This document shows positions 22,501-33,238 of a stretch of 64,000 nt of DNA, piece after piece. Position 1 is the stretch's first letter, and every line of letters begins with the position of its first letter. A model generated the notes under the pieces. That model saw nothing but the letters and a program-made list of their open reading frames with translations, was not told the DNA's origin and searched no databases. The position numbers and the translations under genes were made by a program. Source of the DNA: Aralia elata (taxonomy: Eukaryota; Streptophyta; Magnoliopsida; Apiales; Araliaceae); the NCBI GenBank assembly GCA_034770075.1, contig CM068379.1, forward strand, positions 23,497,506-23,561,505, given 5' to 3'.

Positions 22501-23809
22501 GATATCTGGAGGCCGAGTTATCAACCCGTTCGCCAAACTTAAAAAAACTTAGAAAAATAGTCGAAAAAGAGACCAAATCCCGACTCGAGCGTCGAAACGA
22601 TTCGCAAACCTAGACAAAGTACCTCCTAGATATTAGGCACACGTTACAACTTACGGGACTCGATTCTGATATCCGGAGGCCGAGTTATCAACCCGTTCGC
22701 CAAACTTAAGAAAACATAGAAAAATAGTCTAAAAAGAGACCAAAACCCGCCTCGAGCGTTGAAATAAGTCGCAAACCTAGGCATAGCACCTCCTAGATAT
22801 TAGGCACGCGTTACAACTTACGGGACTCGATTCCGATATACGGAGGCCGAGTTATCAACCTGTTTGCCAAACTTAAGAAAACTTAGAAAAATAGTCAAAA
22901 AAGAGACCAAAACCCGCATCAGGCGTCGAAACGAGTCGCAAATCTAGACATAACATCTCCTAGATATTAGGCATGCGTTACAATTTACGGAACTCGATTC
23001 CGATATCCGGAGGCCGAGTTATCAACTCGTTCGCCAAACTTAAGAAAACTTAGAAAAATAGTCGAAAGAGAGACCAAACCCCGCCTCGAGCGTCGAAACG
23101 AGTCGCAAACCTAGACATAATACTTCCTAGATATTAGGCACGCGTTACAACTTACGGGACTCGATTCCGATATCCAGAGGCCGAGTTATCAACCCGTTCG
23201 CCAAACTTAAGAAAACTTAGAAAAATATTCGAAAAAGAGACCAAGCCACGCCTCGGGCGTCGAAACGAGTCGCAAACCTAGACATAGCACCTCCTAGATA
23301 TTAGGCACGCGTTACAACTTACGAGACTCGATTCTGATATTCGGAGGCCGAGTTATCAACCCGTTCGCCAAACTTAAAAAAACTTAGAAAAATAGCCGAA
23401 AAAGAGACCAAACCCCGCCTCGGGCGTCGAAATGAGTCGCAAACCTAGACATAGCACCTCCTAGATATTAGACATGCGTTACAACTTACGGGACTCGATG
23501 TCGATATCCGGAGGCCGAGTTATCAACCCGTTCGCCAAACTTAAGAAAACTTGAAGAACACAAACTAAACTAATTTAAATATGCTCTCTTTTCGACTTCG
23601 TTATTAATATTTTAATTTTGTAGGGTCTTGTTGATGAGACTCGTGGGGGTGGAGGCAGCGGCACATGTGATGATCGTGAAGGAGATGGTGATGACCACAG
23701 AGCTGATGAGACGATGGAGGATGGGACCGGCGCTGGGTCTGGCGACGGGACCAGACGTATGATAGATGGCAGCGATGATGGTACTTACACTCCTAATCTG
23801 GGCCTGTAG
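19510..23809 (+). pseudogene. second CACTA gene (plant Ptta/En/Spm transposase type), multi-exon, broken
   Basis: Predicted exons: 19510-19609 (MAYTPYGDHGGRAG, glycine/arginine-rich start), from 19721 (DRRRPPRGLARGFLGNPP, then TAG), a segment to 20036 (GIVRNRFSSPWMRWADID), 20137 on (RYYRVQDGQEAH, NWHKWVHDWKKKAQ, FIGATVWDQMCSIWEG), a segment from about 20620 (RWFEDLSVARTSQ, DWLQAIGGPKKGRVVG), about 21010-21087 (EEAVRVCAVVLANIFPPHIRE) and 23624-23809 (acidic glycine/aspartate-rich tail ending PNLGL). GT...AG borders are visible at 19610/19720, 20037/20136 and 21088/23623. Stops at 20365 and 21004 and weak joins show it is decayed. The family is known from plant CACTA elements as the DNA-binding partner of TNP2. 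Exon borders are inferred by eye. Confidence 0.7.
21195..23550. repeat. 167-bp satellite array, 14 copies, inside a predicted intron
   Basis: The marker TTCGCCAAACTTAAGAAAAC and its variants start at 21195, 21361, 21528, 21695, 21862, 22029, 22195, 22362, 22529, 22696, 22863, 23030, 23197, 23364 and 23531. Every step is 166 or 167 bp. Units carry the conserved blocks CGAAACGAGTCGCAAACC, TAGATATTAGGCACGCG and CCGATATCCGGAGGCCGAG, and differ by scattered substitutions. The array nearly fills the intron 21088-23623 of the second CACTA gene. It is more CpG-rich than its surroundings. The near-constant length suggests spread by unequal exchange or replication slippage. Confidence 0.95.
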
Positions 23810-24044
23810 TTAGTTTATGTTTATATTTTGACTTTCATGTATGAACTTATACAGTTTTTGAGTTGTACAAACTAAAATTTTGTATATACTTAGGTAGATG
23901 GTTTAATGTATCTAACTATTTGATTGTTATTGATATCCGTTCGTGAAGAAATATTTGTTTTTCATTAGTTTGTAACAGGTACAATTAAGTATATGTAATT
24001 GAACAGGAGAATTTTTTATTTTCAAATTTTTTTTTATAAAAAAT

Positions 24045-24448
24045 GTCATTAGCGACGGGGGAATTGGCGACGGCTCTACCGTCGGGAATGAGCGTCTAAT
24101 AGTAATAAATATTACGACTCATTACCGACGGCGTAGAAGTCATTAGCGACGGCATCTCCGTCGCCAATGACACTTAAAAAAATTTTTGTCCATACATTGG
24201 CTACGGCCTTTTACGTCGCCCATGCCGTCGTCAATGACACAGTGCCGACGGCACGCCGTCGCCAATGATGCCGTCGCCAATGCCCTTTTTAGCGACGGCG
24301 GCCAACGGGGGCCAGGGGCGATGACCTCTGGGGCGACGGGAGTGGCGACGAACCACTGCCGTCGCCAATGACCCATTGGAATTGGCGACGACAGGGGGGG
24401 TCATTGGCGACGGCATGGCCGCCGACAATGACTTTTTTTCTTGTAGTG
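24045..24448. repeat. CACTA right subterminal repeats and terminus
   Basis: The motif GCGACGG and its complement CCGTCGC, often as ATTGGCGACGGC or CCGTCGCCAATGAC, occurs more than ten times in both orientations. The block ends with ACAATGACTTTTTTTCTTG and TAGTG (24444-24448). Subterminal arrays of short motifs are where CACTA transposases bind. Short open frames on both strands here are by-products of the GC-rich repeats. The stretch 23810-24044 between the last exon and this block is AT-rich and probably 3' untranslated. Confidence 0.88.
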
Positions 24449-24526
24449 TAAGTTAAACTAAAATTTAGAAAATTATTTTATAATCATCATATAAAATAAA
24501 TATAGAAGAAATAAAAAATAAAAAAC

Positions 24527-24527
<1 letters not shown>

Positions 24528-24562
<35 letters not shown>
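24528..24562. repeat. (TA)n microsatellite
   Basis: An uninterrupted TA run of about 34 bases lies in AT-rich spacer just outside the CACTA right end. Confidence 0.95.
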
Positions 24563-24565
<3 letters not shown>

Positions 24566-24920
24566 ATGCGCTTCGTACGGGGCATTTATCTAGCTAAACT
24601 AAAAGAAAAAAAAATCTAATTATGATATATACATTATCCTTAAATATAAGTAATTTATTTATTTATATTTATGTTTTTCGTTTTATTATTTTGGTTTCAA
24701 AACTCGTAAGCACAATTTAACATTGTTTGTGAGTTTTAAAAATAATGAATAGTGCAGGATTTGAAATGATTTTATTATAAGTATCATATTTGAAAGTGAA
24801 AGAAATAGGTGGAAATTAAACAACTCTAATTTTAAAATAACAAACATTAAAATTATAAATTTGTTTTATTTCATGTTCATTTTTTATCTATCTCAAACAC
24901 AATTAAGTAAAGTTTCTATC

Positions 24921-25008
24921 ACTTCCATCTCATTTATTTTCCCTAGTGATTTCTATAGCGTATATATGAGCTTCCATCTCATTTATTTTCCCTTGTGATT
25001 CTATAGCG
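24921..25008. repeat. short tandem duplication, 49-bp offset
   Basis: CTTCCATCTCATTTATTTTC followed by CC(T)..GTGATT..CTATAGCG occurs at about 24922 and 24971. The rest of 24449-25543 is AT-rich spacer in which I see no gene or element terminus. Confidence 0.75.
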
Positions 25009-25543
25009 GATTCTATAAATATTTGTCTCTTTAAGGATTACTGTACGTATATAGAAAACACTTTTTACAGAGCAATAAAAAATAAAAATAATAATTTATA
25101 TGTTCTTTTTGTTTTTTGTCTATATATAATACTAATATAATATTGAGTAAATTTCACATTATAACATGAGGTTTACACGTTTTGTCATTTTACTAGTTGT
25201 GTTTTAAAAGCCAACATGTATTGAGATTAAATGAAATTGTTACTTTTTCTTTCCAAATTAATCATGTGTGTGATTCACTTGCGAAAAAAAAACTAAAAAA
25301 TTAATAATTTCACTTAACTTCAATATTTCATGCGCTTTCAGATCTCTCCTTTTCTTTGTTATATGAAGTGAAGGTTTTCTGCTTTGACATAACTAAAATT
25401 TGAGAGGCTCTTATTCTGTGCGAAACATAGCTAGCAATATGATAGCATGAATTGTTTCCAATTGTCTGAAAAAGAAGGGGCAGTTTTGTTTTGACAAATA
25501 TTCTTTATGAAATTTACTATTTAAGTAATATAACAATCTATAG

Positions 25544-25616
25544 GCGCCCGTGGCCTAATGGATAAGTCGTCTGACTTCTAATCAGGCGATTGTGCGTTCG
25601 AGTCCCACCGGGCGTG
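25544..25616 (+). tRNA. tRNA-Arg (anticodon UCU), possibly weakened
   Basis: The 73-base sequence folds as a cloverleaf. The acceptor stem GCGCCCG pairs with CGGGCGT (one G-U end pair). The anticodon loop CTTCTAA puts TCT at 25577-25579, positions 34-36. The T loop is TTCGAGT and the discriminator is G. It is close to the plant nuclear tRNA-Arg(UCU) sequence as I remember it. Differences from that remembered consensus include AAGTC for AAGGC in the D stem and GTGCG for GTGGG in the T stem, each causing a mismatch, so it may be a decaying copy. TTTT at 25628-25631 could end RNA polymerase III transcription. No intron. It stands alone in AT-rich spacer. Confidence 0.88.
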
Positions 25617-25650
25617 CAACATTCTTCTTTTGTAATAATACATATAATTT

Positions 25651-25955
25651 TTGCACTTTTAATAATTCAAGGCTACGTATTTTAATTATTCAAGACTATT
25701 ATGTTTACAAAAATAATGGGTAGAATATGATTATTAGTAATAATTTATAATTATTACGGACCATTTTATCTTATGATTAGTTCATTATTTAATCTTATTT
25801 TTTTGCACTTCTAATAATTCACAGTTAAAATTTTTAATTATTTAAGACTATGTTTGTTTACAAAAATAATTGATAAGATATGATTATTTGTAATAATTTA
25901 TACTCATTTCGGACTATTTTATCTTATTATCAGTCCATTATCTAATCTCATAGAC
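25651..25955. repeat. diverged tandem duplication, about 152 bp
   Basis: TTGCACTTTTAATAATTCA at 25651 and TTGCACTTCTAATAATTCA at 25803 start two similar blocks. Both run through TTACAAAAATAAT, AGATATGATTATT-type and GGAC(C/T)ATTTTATCTTAT segments. No terminal inverted repeats or coding frame were recognised. It may be a duplicated small non-autonomous element. The spacer from 25956 to 26152 shows nothing further. Confidence 0.65.
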
Positions 25956-26152
25956 TATGTTTAATTGTCATTTTTAAAGTTATTTAATTGTGAATTATAA
26001 TCATAAGTAGAAAAATGGTAGTATTATATAATTCTCTTTTAAAGTATCAAATGGCCTTATGATTGATAATAAATAGTTCAAGAATTAAATAATAATGATG
26101 GGGTAAAATAGTTTGAACTGAATATAAATTAGTACAAATGGTCTCAACTGAA

Positions 26153-26220
26153 TACTCCCTCCGTCCCCAAAAGATGACTTAAGTGGTAAAAAATTTTGTC
26201 CTCAAGAGAATGACAAAAGT
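26153..26220. mobile_element. Stowaway-like MITE fragment interrupted by an LTR
   Basis: ACTCCCTCCGTCCCCAAAAG is a clear Stowaway-type terminus. After about 68 bp the MITE is interrupted at 26220 by TGTAACGATCGGG, the head of an LTR. The other MITE terminus is not in view and should lie beyond the right edge of the window if the nest is intact. Confidence 0.65.
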
Positions 26221-27889
26221 TGTAACGATCGGGAATTTTGAAATTTCCTTGTAATTCGAATTTTTGAATATTAATGAATATATTATATTTTATTAATATT
26301 ATTTTTGTGTTACGTGTTTAAAGGTTGTGTGACAATGTAGATTATGTGAATGTATGAAATTTTATGTGTTATAGTTTTGTTTAAGTGAATAATTGATTTC
26401 GCGTAGCGTCGCTAAATCACTATTCACGGGGCACGTTTCCCGAGGCACTATTCACGCCATAATATTTTTGTGTCTTTTTCGACTCTAATAAATTTCATAA
26501 ATACGTGTATGCGTATGAATAATTTTTTCAAGTGTCGGAAATTTTATTTGAGCTGATACGTGATTTTATCCGTATCCGAAATGTATTAAATGGGTGTTCC
26601 GAATATATGGACAAATTCCATAATAATTATTTTTATCCATCTAAATATTTATGGTAATACCCATTTTAATTTTGAGTAGAGTTATTTACCAGTTTTGGTA
26701 CAAAAGTGGGAGTTTTTAGATATATTTTTGGTGTTTTTGGGTATTTATTTTGGCTTGTTATACTAAGTGGGAACCAACCAAACCATTTTCCACCAATCAA
26801 ATTGCTAGGAATGAGAGAGTGGGGGGAGTATTGCCGGCAAGTGGAATTCCCACCTTGAGCCACTCCCATTTTTCTCCCACTTCTCCCCTAATTCACTCCA
26901 CTTCTCCCAAATCATTCAAACATTCATTCTCTCTTGCATTCCACACTTCTCTCATTCCCATCAGTGGATAGAGAGAGAGAGAGAAAGAGAGAGAGAACTC
27001 GCCGAAAAAAGAGAAGGAGGAAGAAGTCGCCGGAGGTCGCTGGAAAAAGAGCAAGAACTCGCCAGAAAAGAAAGGAGGAAGAAGAAGAAGGCACGGGTGG
27101 AGGAACCAAGCAAGAAGAACCCTCAAAATCAGTCCTAGCCGAGCTTCTTAACCATCTAGGAAGGATTTACAGAGGTAAACACCAAACAAATCCTTTCCAT
27201 TCGATTTCTTGTAAGATTTTCAAGTTTTTCTTAATTTTGAGCTCTTGAGCTTGTCGGTCGGATTTATGGCGATTCTTGGTGTTTTTGTTTATTGTGATTG
27301 TTTGTAAATGTTGTTAAGAGACTATATAAGCCATTAATAACATCCAAGTGGAACAAAAATGCAAGAAATCCTTACCTTGGCTTAATGGAGCAAGAACAAT
27401 GGACTTTGGGCATGAACTTGGACATTCGGACTTTTTAGAGGACTGTAGAGCTATGATTTCATGTTTATTAATTTTGTTTGTCGTTATGGTATTGTAGTTC
27501 CATGGGTTACGAAGCTAACCCAGTTGGAATGGAGCAAAAAGGAGTTAAAACGAATTCGTAGTAATGATTTTTGTAAAACTTGTCAAGAACTCGAAGAACA
27601 GAGTATGAACTTTGTACTTTGGCCTAAGATTTGGCCATGTGAATGTTGATGGGTAATTCTAAATTATGATATATTGTAGTCCCATAAGTTAGGAGTCCAT
27701 AGAGTCCGAAATGGACCAATTTGCTTGAGTATTGAAGGAGTTATAGAGGTTGGAGTGGCCGGAGGTCAGAGTCGCGAACTGGGAACAAACCCAGAATCTG
27801 GCTACTGCAGAGTGGCGCCGCAACGCCACTCATAAGCCCTGCAGCTCATGCTGCAGCGAGGGGCATTATGGGGAAAGACCGGGGCTCAC
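26221..27889 (+). repeat. partial LTR of a third chromovirus family
   Basis: It begins TGTAACGATCGGGAATTTTG, which resembles the family-2 LTR head TGTAATGCCCGTGAATTTTG, but the rest is different. It includes an AG-rich stretch (26970-27090), GC-rich hairpins near its right edge (GAGTGGCG...CGCCACTC at about 27811-27833, and CTGCAGCTCATGCTGCAG) and no protein domain. It is cut at 27889 by LTR A of family 2. Its remaining part and internal region are not in the window. I infer a Tekay-type LTR from the head and the hairpin; this is moderately supported. Confidence 0.6.
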
Positions 27890-28040
27890 TGTAATGCCCG
27901 TGAATTTTGAACGTCCTTATTAATTAAATCTAATTTAATTTAATGAGTTAACGTTGTGTTCTATTTAAACCAACTTGGGTTAATTGGTGGGAGATGTATA
28001 AGATGTGTCTATACTTGTGTTGGCAGGTATGATATAATTA

Positions 28041-28280
28041 TGGTTAATAAATAACCATATGTGAGTCAAATGTAGGAATTGGTGTGTAATGGCTAAAATG
28101 GCCAAGAGTGGTTAATAACCAAGGTAATTATGAAGGGGCAATAACCATTGTATATCCAAGTGGTTAATAACCAATGTAATTATGGCGGGATAATAAACAT
28201 TGTGTTTAAACAATGTAATTATGACAAGATAATAACCAATGTCTAATAACCAATGAAGAATGGTTAATAACTAATGAATA
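28041..28280 (+). promoter_or_regulatory. U3 repeats of GGTTAATAACC type, possible enhancer block
   Basis: TGGTTAATAACCA and close variants (AATAACCATTGT, AATAACCAATG) occur about eight times in 240 bp, often followed by AGGTAATTATG or ATGTAATTATG. GGTTA-A-TAACC is an inverted repeat. The block lies 160 to 400 bp before the TATA box. The same block is in LTR B and, in part, LTR C, but is missing from LTR D and E. A regulatory role is inferred from position. Confidence 0.5.
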
Positions 28281-28443
28281 ATTAAGATTTTGCGAAAAGA
28301 CTATTTTAACCTTAAAAGAAGTTGGGTAATGATTAAAATACCCTTGAGAAAGTTGCTAGGAAGCTTTCTATTATTGATGAATTGATCAAATTGCCCTTGC
28401 CTAGTCATGATTAATGACTATTTTGCCCATGGTCTCTACTTTT

Positions 28444-28453
28444 CTATAAATAG
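28444..28453 (+). promoter_or_regulatory. TATA box of LTR A
   Basis: CTATAAATAG is followed by GACCCCTCACCAATG, with the next shared part of the LTR (CCAAGCAAGAACATAG) starting about 45 bp on. It is a textbook plant TATA box, placed where U3 should end. The same box is in LTR B at 37361-37370. Confidence 0.75.
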
Positions 28454-31168
28454 GACCCCTCACCAATGATAGTAGGGGTTGGTTCATTTATTATTCACCA
28501 AGCAAGAACATAGAGTAAGAGCTTATAGAGAAAAAGAGAGTGAGATTAGCATAGTTCATGCATCTCAAGTTCATCACATACTTTGGTAGATCAAGGAGAG
28601 TAACTACAAGATCAAGGTGAAACCCTAAACCATTTCCTTCTTTCTTACTTTGTTTTATTTTCATAGTTTTTGAGAGATTTTGTTCTAAGACTCAAGAATC
28701 ATTAGATCTTCATGCTTCATGTATAGATCTAATCCTCTTGAGTGTTAGAATGGAGATTCAAAGGAAGAAAATGAACTTATGTTCTTAAAGGGTAAAAACC
28801 CTAGCTTTTCTTCACTTGGATTACCAATAACTTGAGATCTACAACTTGGATTTGTGATCCGTTGAAAGGGGGTGCTAGGTACATGAGTTAGCTAGTAAAC
28901 AAAAGTGGTAGAACACAAATCCAATAATTTTTGAAGCCTTGGGGGCTATTTTCCCAAAACAGTCCAGCTATAAAACTTAAAGCTTTAAAACCCTAAAAAC
29001 TTGCTGTCCTTGTTTTTCCAAAGGTTGTTTCGGCCCATTATGGATCTGTTAAAAATCTGGGAAAAATCATAGAGGTACCTTAAGAAGTTATCTACAAGTA
29101 GCAAAAAGAATGAACATGTTTTGATGTGTATGTTTTATGTAATGGCTTTTACCGTGAAGGACTCCTAAATATTCATACCCGGATTTCTCACTGTGTGTAT
29201 CTTGAAAACATATGAAATGTTTACAGTATGTTTATGCATGTTATGAGAGTGTACTCTAAAAATTTCAGAATGTTCTGAGCAAAACTTGATTTATGAAAAA
29301 TGTAACAAGATTCGGAGGTTTTGAGTACTTTACAAATAGTAAATCACTTTCTAAAATTCCAGAAAAATTTGTGAATCATTGTTGGACCATATACTATCCA
29401 GATCCAGAGGATAATAATTTTTAGAACCTATTTGCTATTTTTCATAATAATGTTATAGTTATGTTTAAAAGAAAATAAATGGTTAAATGATGTCATAAAT
29501 AAGGAAAATGTGATTTTTAAGCTTGGATACTCCTAATATTATATATTATGACTACTGAGGGGTATTTTGGTAATATTTAATGAGAAATAATATTTATGAC
29601 CTTTTATGGGTAGTAAATGAGTTGTTTAATAAAGGGTAAAACAATTAGAATAAATTGTTTATTCGCCTAATAACTTATTAAAATATTACTATGATATTTG
29701 TAATATAAGAATTCGATATTTTTAAGTAAACAAGGAAATATTAAGATTAAAACTTTATGGAAATATTATTGAATGGGTAATAATATTTGTTTTAAGCATT
29801 AATAAATGATTAAGATATTATTAAAATGGCTAATAATATTAGATTAAAATATTATTAATGATATGAGAATTAAAATATTATTAAGAGATTAATAATATTA
29901 GATTAAAGTATTATTGGATGATTAAAATACTATTAAGATGTTAATAACATTAGTAAATGAATAAAAGTGTTATTAGTGGACTAATAATACCAAGAGGTGA
30001 ATTAAATATTATCAGAATTGATAATATTAAGTGTCTTATAGGATTTACGATAGTTTATTAACTTAAGTATGCTATGTGATTTGCTAAATTGTTAAATAAA
30101 TAGCATAAGTAAGCGTATCGATATACAACTACGCAGTACTAATTGGTAGATCGACGTTATCAATGTTAGGTTATTCAAGGCCAATTAGTTAAAGCTAGAA
30201 TTATTTGTAGCTGAGCAGACAGACAAGTTCCCTAACTCAAACTCGAGTTATTATTTTCGAAGCATGTTAGTGAATAATTATTGTTGATTATTCACATCTA
30301 TACTGGTTATTTAGATTCGCACCTTGTGCAATTGAATTCCTATTCTATTGTTATTGAATTGTGAATTAGATTAAAGTTCTTTCAAGCATGAACTGTTTAT
30401 GAGATAGATCTATGCTATTTGTATCAGCTAGATCAAGCATGTCTAAATTTGTGAAATCAAATGTATTTTAAAAGTTGTTCTTATTAATTTGCTATAGTAA
30501 GAACTCTTGGCTGAGAAAAGGATAAATTTGATTAAGACATGATATCAATGCTGGTTTATTAAGTGTTTATGCATAAATCACGGGGTATGAAAGGCTGATC
30601 CCATTGATTACCAAAACTTTTTAAGAGGTCCAGTTTAAATGCTGAGAACCTTGGCAAATGTCTATGGTTATTTCCAACCACTCAGTAATTGTCATTCAAT
30701 TATTCGAATATTCAATTGTCGACTATTAATTCATGTTTCTTCACAATTTTATACTGTTGTTGAACATTGAAAGCGAAATTTTCTTCTATTCATGATATAT
30801 CTCCCTTGTGTATAAACTTGCTAAGCAAACTAGTTGCTTACCCTTGCTATATCATGATCTTTATTTCAGCTAAGGCAGAAACGTCTAAAGGAGACAAAGA
30901 AAAGGGAAGGTGCAAGAGTAGTTACCTGATATGGCTTATGTACTAGTTTATCTTAAATGTTATTTGGCTATGTGAACTCTTATTGTATTGAGGGTATGTT
31001 TTAAGTTAAGGTTAAAGAACCTTGGGACCATGATTGTAAGACTTTATTACTATTTCGATAACCAATGTATGTTTATTATTCCGCATCAGTTAGAAAGTAT
31101 GTTTGTTGTTGAGTATCGTGAACACCGAATTCGAGGTTAGGAAACCCGAATTTGGATGTGTCACAGGT

Positions 31169-31180
31169 TGGTATCAAAGC
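31169..31180 (+). promoter_or_regulatory. primer-binding site of unit A (initiator tRNA-Met)
   Basis: TGGTATCAAAGC lies three bases after LTR A. It has the same A-for-G change as element 1, unlike element D which has the exact TGGTATCAGAGC. Confidence 0.9.
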
Positions 31181-32561
31181 TATAGGTTATAACCTTTAGG
31201 AGAAAGAGTCCTTAGGCTATAACTTGAGAGAATGTAGAGGAATAAAAGGGGATAGAACTCATATAGAGTTATTTTTGGGTAGAAATTTATTATGATCTTA
31301 GAATTGAGGATTTGGATCATACGTGGGTGTTATTAAGCTTGTGGATAATTTGAGGAATGTGTATTGATGAGATAATATGGTAAAGTGAAGACCATTAAGT
31401 ATGGACGATCCATTGTAAACTGGAGTTATAGATATTCGAGATAATTGGATTAATCATTTGATGCTATTGATCAATTCTATGGCTATTGATCAATTTTTGT
31501 GGCTATTCATTAGATAGGATATTGGAGTGATGTTGTATGGAGTTTCTTTGTGATGAAAAGAGGGTACCTTAGAATCTGTTGGGTTAATATTTTCAAAAAG
31601 GAAATGATTGATTCGATAAATAATGAATATATCGATATTTTGAAGTGTTAGTTAAGTTATTAAGCTTTATTGTGGAATGCCAGGTTAGACAAAGGTAATG
31701 GACTCATATAGAGTTGTTAAGCAAAAGTTGAGAGTATTGAGATGAATGATGTTATATGCAAAAAAAAAAAAAAAAATTTAAGAGATGACTAATGGCAATT
31801 TAGATTGTTTTGATGATTAAAAAGGAGAGACAACGGAGAGATTATAAGAAATGAACCAAGGGTAGATTTAGTGTCTGATCTGGAAAAAGTATCTAGAGAT
31901 GGAACTGAATGATGAGATAATGGAAATCCCTAAGGAGGATCAATTGGAGCCCGATATAAGGAATAGATGGAGGAAATGAAAGAAAGAAAGGTTAAGTCTG
32001 AGAGTTATAAGATCTTTGTGACTCGTAATGAATGAAGAATAGTGGTCAATGTATATGTACTAGTATATCTATGCATGTAAGAAATATGAATCTCAGTTTT
32101 TGTACAGCTAGCAGTATATCTGTTGTAAGTCCCAACTTTGTGTAAGTTGTGGAGTAGTTATGTGAATCCCATCTTGTTGTTAGTAACAGAGGGATAAGTG
32201 GATATCAGGAATGCTATATGATGTAAGTAGTACGAGGTACTAAGATGAGCTTATTAGTATTTACTAAAGGTGCCTTGAGTTGATATGATGATGATACATC
32301 CCCACTTTTTAGATCTAGGGGAATGCAGTTCTTATTAATCCCATCTTTTGTGTCTTAATGGGATAGTTAACATTTATAGGAATATGCCAGAATTATAAGT
32401 GTTTAACACACTAAGGGGTTTATGAATATAAATGTGGTATTATTATTACATGATTGATTGTGATCGATTTGTGCCTTGACTCTTAAATGATAACATCAGT
32501 AGAATTTTGCACGATGTGTAAAACAAGAAGGATTTATGTAAGGTTTTGTTTAGAACAAACA
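31181..32561 (+). other. leader region of unit A between primer site and gag
   Basis: About 1.38 kb with no open frame of useful length and an A15-type run near 31760. A patch near 31880-31990 (GATCTGGAAAAAGTATCTAG..., GAGGATCAATTGGAG) is codon-like and lysine/glutamate-rich in broken frames. It could be the remains of a coiled-coil frame like that of element 1, but no clear homology can be shown by eye. The region is nearly identical in unit B (40097-41474) and similar in element D. Confidence 0.6.
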
Positions 32562-33238
32562 ATGCCGTCAAGGAGACAACCCCGATACACGAGGGTGGAA
32601 GAGTCAGTGAATAACGAGGAGGGTCAGACTGACCCCAAGAGGACCTTTGCGAACTTGTTAGAGGAAACGATGCAAGGCAGACCAGCCATTGCGGTTGTTC
32701 GGCCATGAAGTCACATGGCGAACTTTACGGGTTTCAAATTACTAGGACCACCGGAGTTTCGTGGGAATACGGATTCGAGTGAAGCCCAAACATGAGTAGA
32801 AGAAATGGAGAAAGTTTTCAAGGTCGCAAGAGTGACCGAGGAACAGAAGACTTCGTTTGCCACTTTCATGAGGAAGGGTGAGTCAAATTACTAGTGGAAG
32901 GTGAATAGAAGCCGAGCCGGGGAAGGCACAACTGCGTGGACTCGTTTTAAGGAGCTGTTTTTTTGAAAAATTACTTTCTAGAAAGCACGCAGACAAGTAT
33001 GGAGATAAAGTTCTTGGATCTGAAGCAAGATGATATGTCGGTAGCAGAGTATGCAACGAAGTTTAACGAACTAGCTAGGTTTGCTCCACACCAAGTGGAC
33101 ACCGGAGCTAGGCGAGCGAAGAGATTTGAATAAGGGTTGAAGTCCTGGGCGTATAGTAAGGTTGTGGTTTTGCAGATCAACATATTTCCTACGTTACTTA
33201 AGGAAGAAATCGTTGTCGAGGAGGAAATGAAGCGTTGA
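32562..33238 (+). pseudogene. gag of unit A, heavily broken and without zinc knuckles
   Basis: The ATG at 32562 starts MPSRRQPRYTRVEESV, matching the Gag start of element 1. Capsid motifs follow: FKLLGPPEFRGN, MEKVFKVARVTEEQK, FLDLKQDDMSVAEYATKFN and RRAKRFE. Stops: TGA 32706, TGA 32793 (a tryptophan in element D), TAG 32892 and TAA 33131. There is a frameshift around the T-run at 32960 and another near 33235. After GHKEGSRG the sequence jumps directly to the linker before protease (PPNKPTTRTF), so the whole zinc-knuckle segment is gone. The first three stops, the frameshifts and the zinc-knuckle deletion are shared with unit B; TAA 33131 is private to A. Confidence 0.9.

Larger units (their letters stand above)
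16917..24448 (+). mobile_element. CACTA (En/Spm-type) DNA transposon, 5'-truncated
   Basis: Two plus-strand genes typical of plant CACTA elements are present: a TNP2-like transposase (16917-19366) and a second multi-exon gene of the plant Ptta/En/Spm transposase type (19510-23809). The right end has a subterminal block rich in GCGACGG / CCGTCGCC and terminates in CTTGTAGTG at 24448, the complement of CACTACAAG. The following TAA (24449-24451) may be the 3-bp target duplication. No matching left terminus was found between 15366 and 16917, so the start given is the first coding base, not a true end. Both genes are broken. Confidence 0.88.
27890..31165 (+). repeat. LTR A of family 2 (3276 bp)
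   Basis: It starts TGTAATGCCCGTGAATTTTG and ends GGATGTGTCACA. U3 (about 27890-28497) holds repeated GGTTAATAACC motifs and a TATA box. The central part (about 29690-30030) is a degenerate AT-rich repeat of AATATTATTAA / TAATAATATTAG units, shared by all family-2 LTRs. By eye LTR A differs from LTR B at about ten sites in the first 500 bp, more than LTR D does from LTR E. Confidence 0.93.

Noticed and set aside
21195..23550. CRISPR-like array of repeats
   Set aside because: Units are contiguous 167-bp satellites without short repeats and unique spacers, and the genome is a plant.
24143..24428. Overlapping frames on both strands in the CACTA subterminal block
   Set aside because: They follow from GC-rich GCGACGG repeats that lack stop codons; peptides are low-complexity.
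26893..27248. 104-codon basic frame and antisense hydrophobic frames in the third-family LTR
   Set aside because: They arise from AG-rich low-complexity DNA (RERERKRER-type peptide) inside an LTR.
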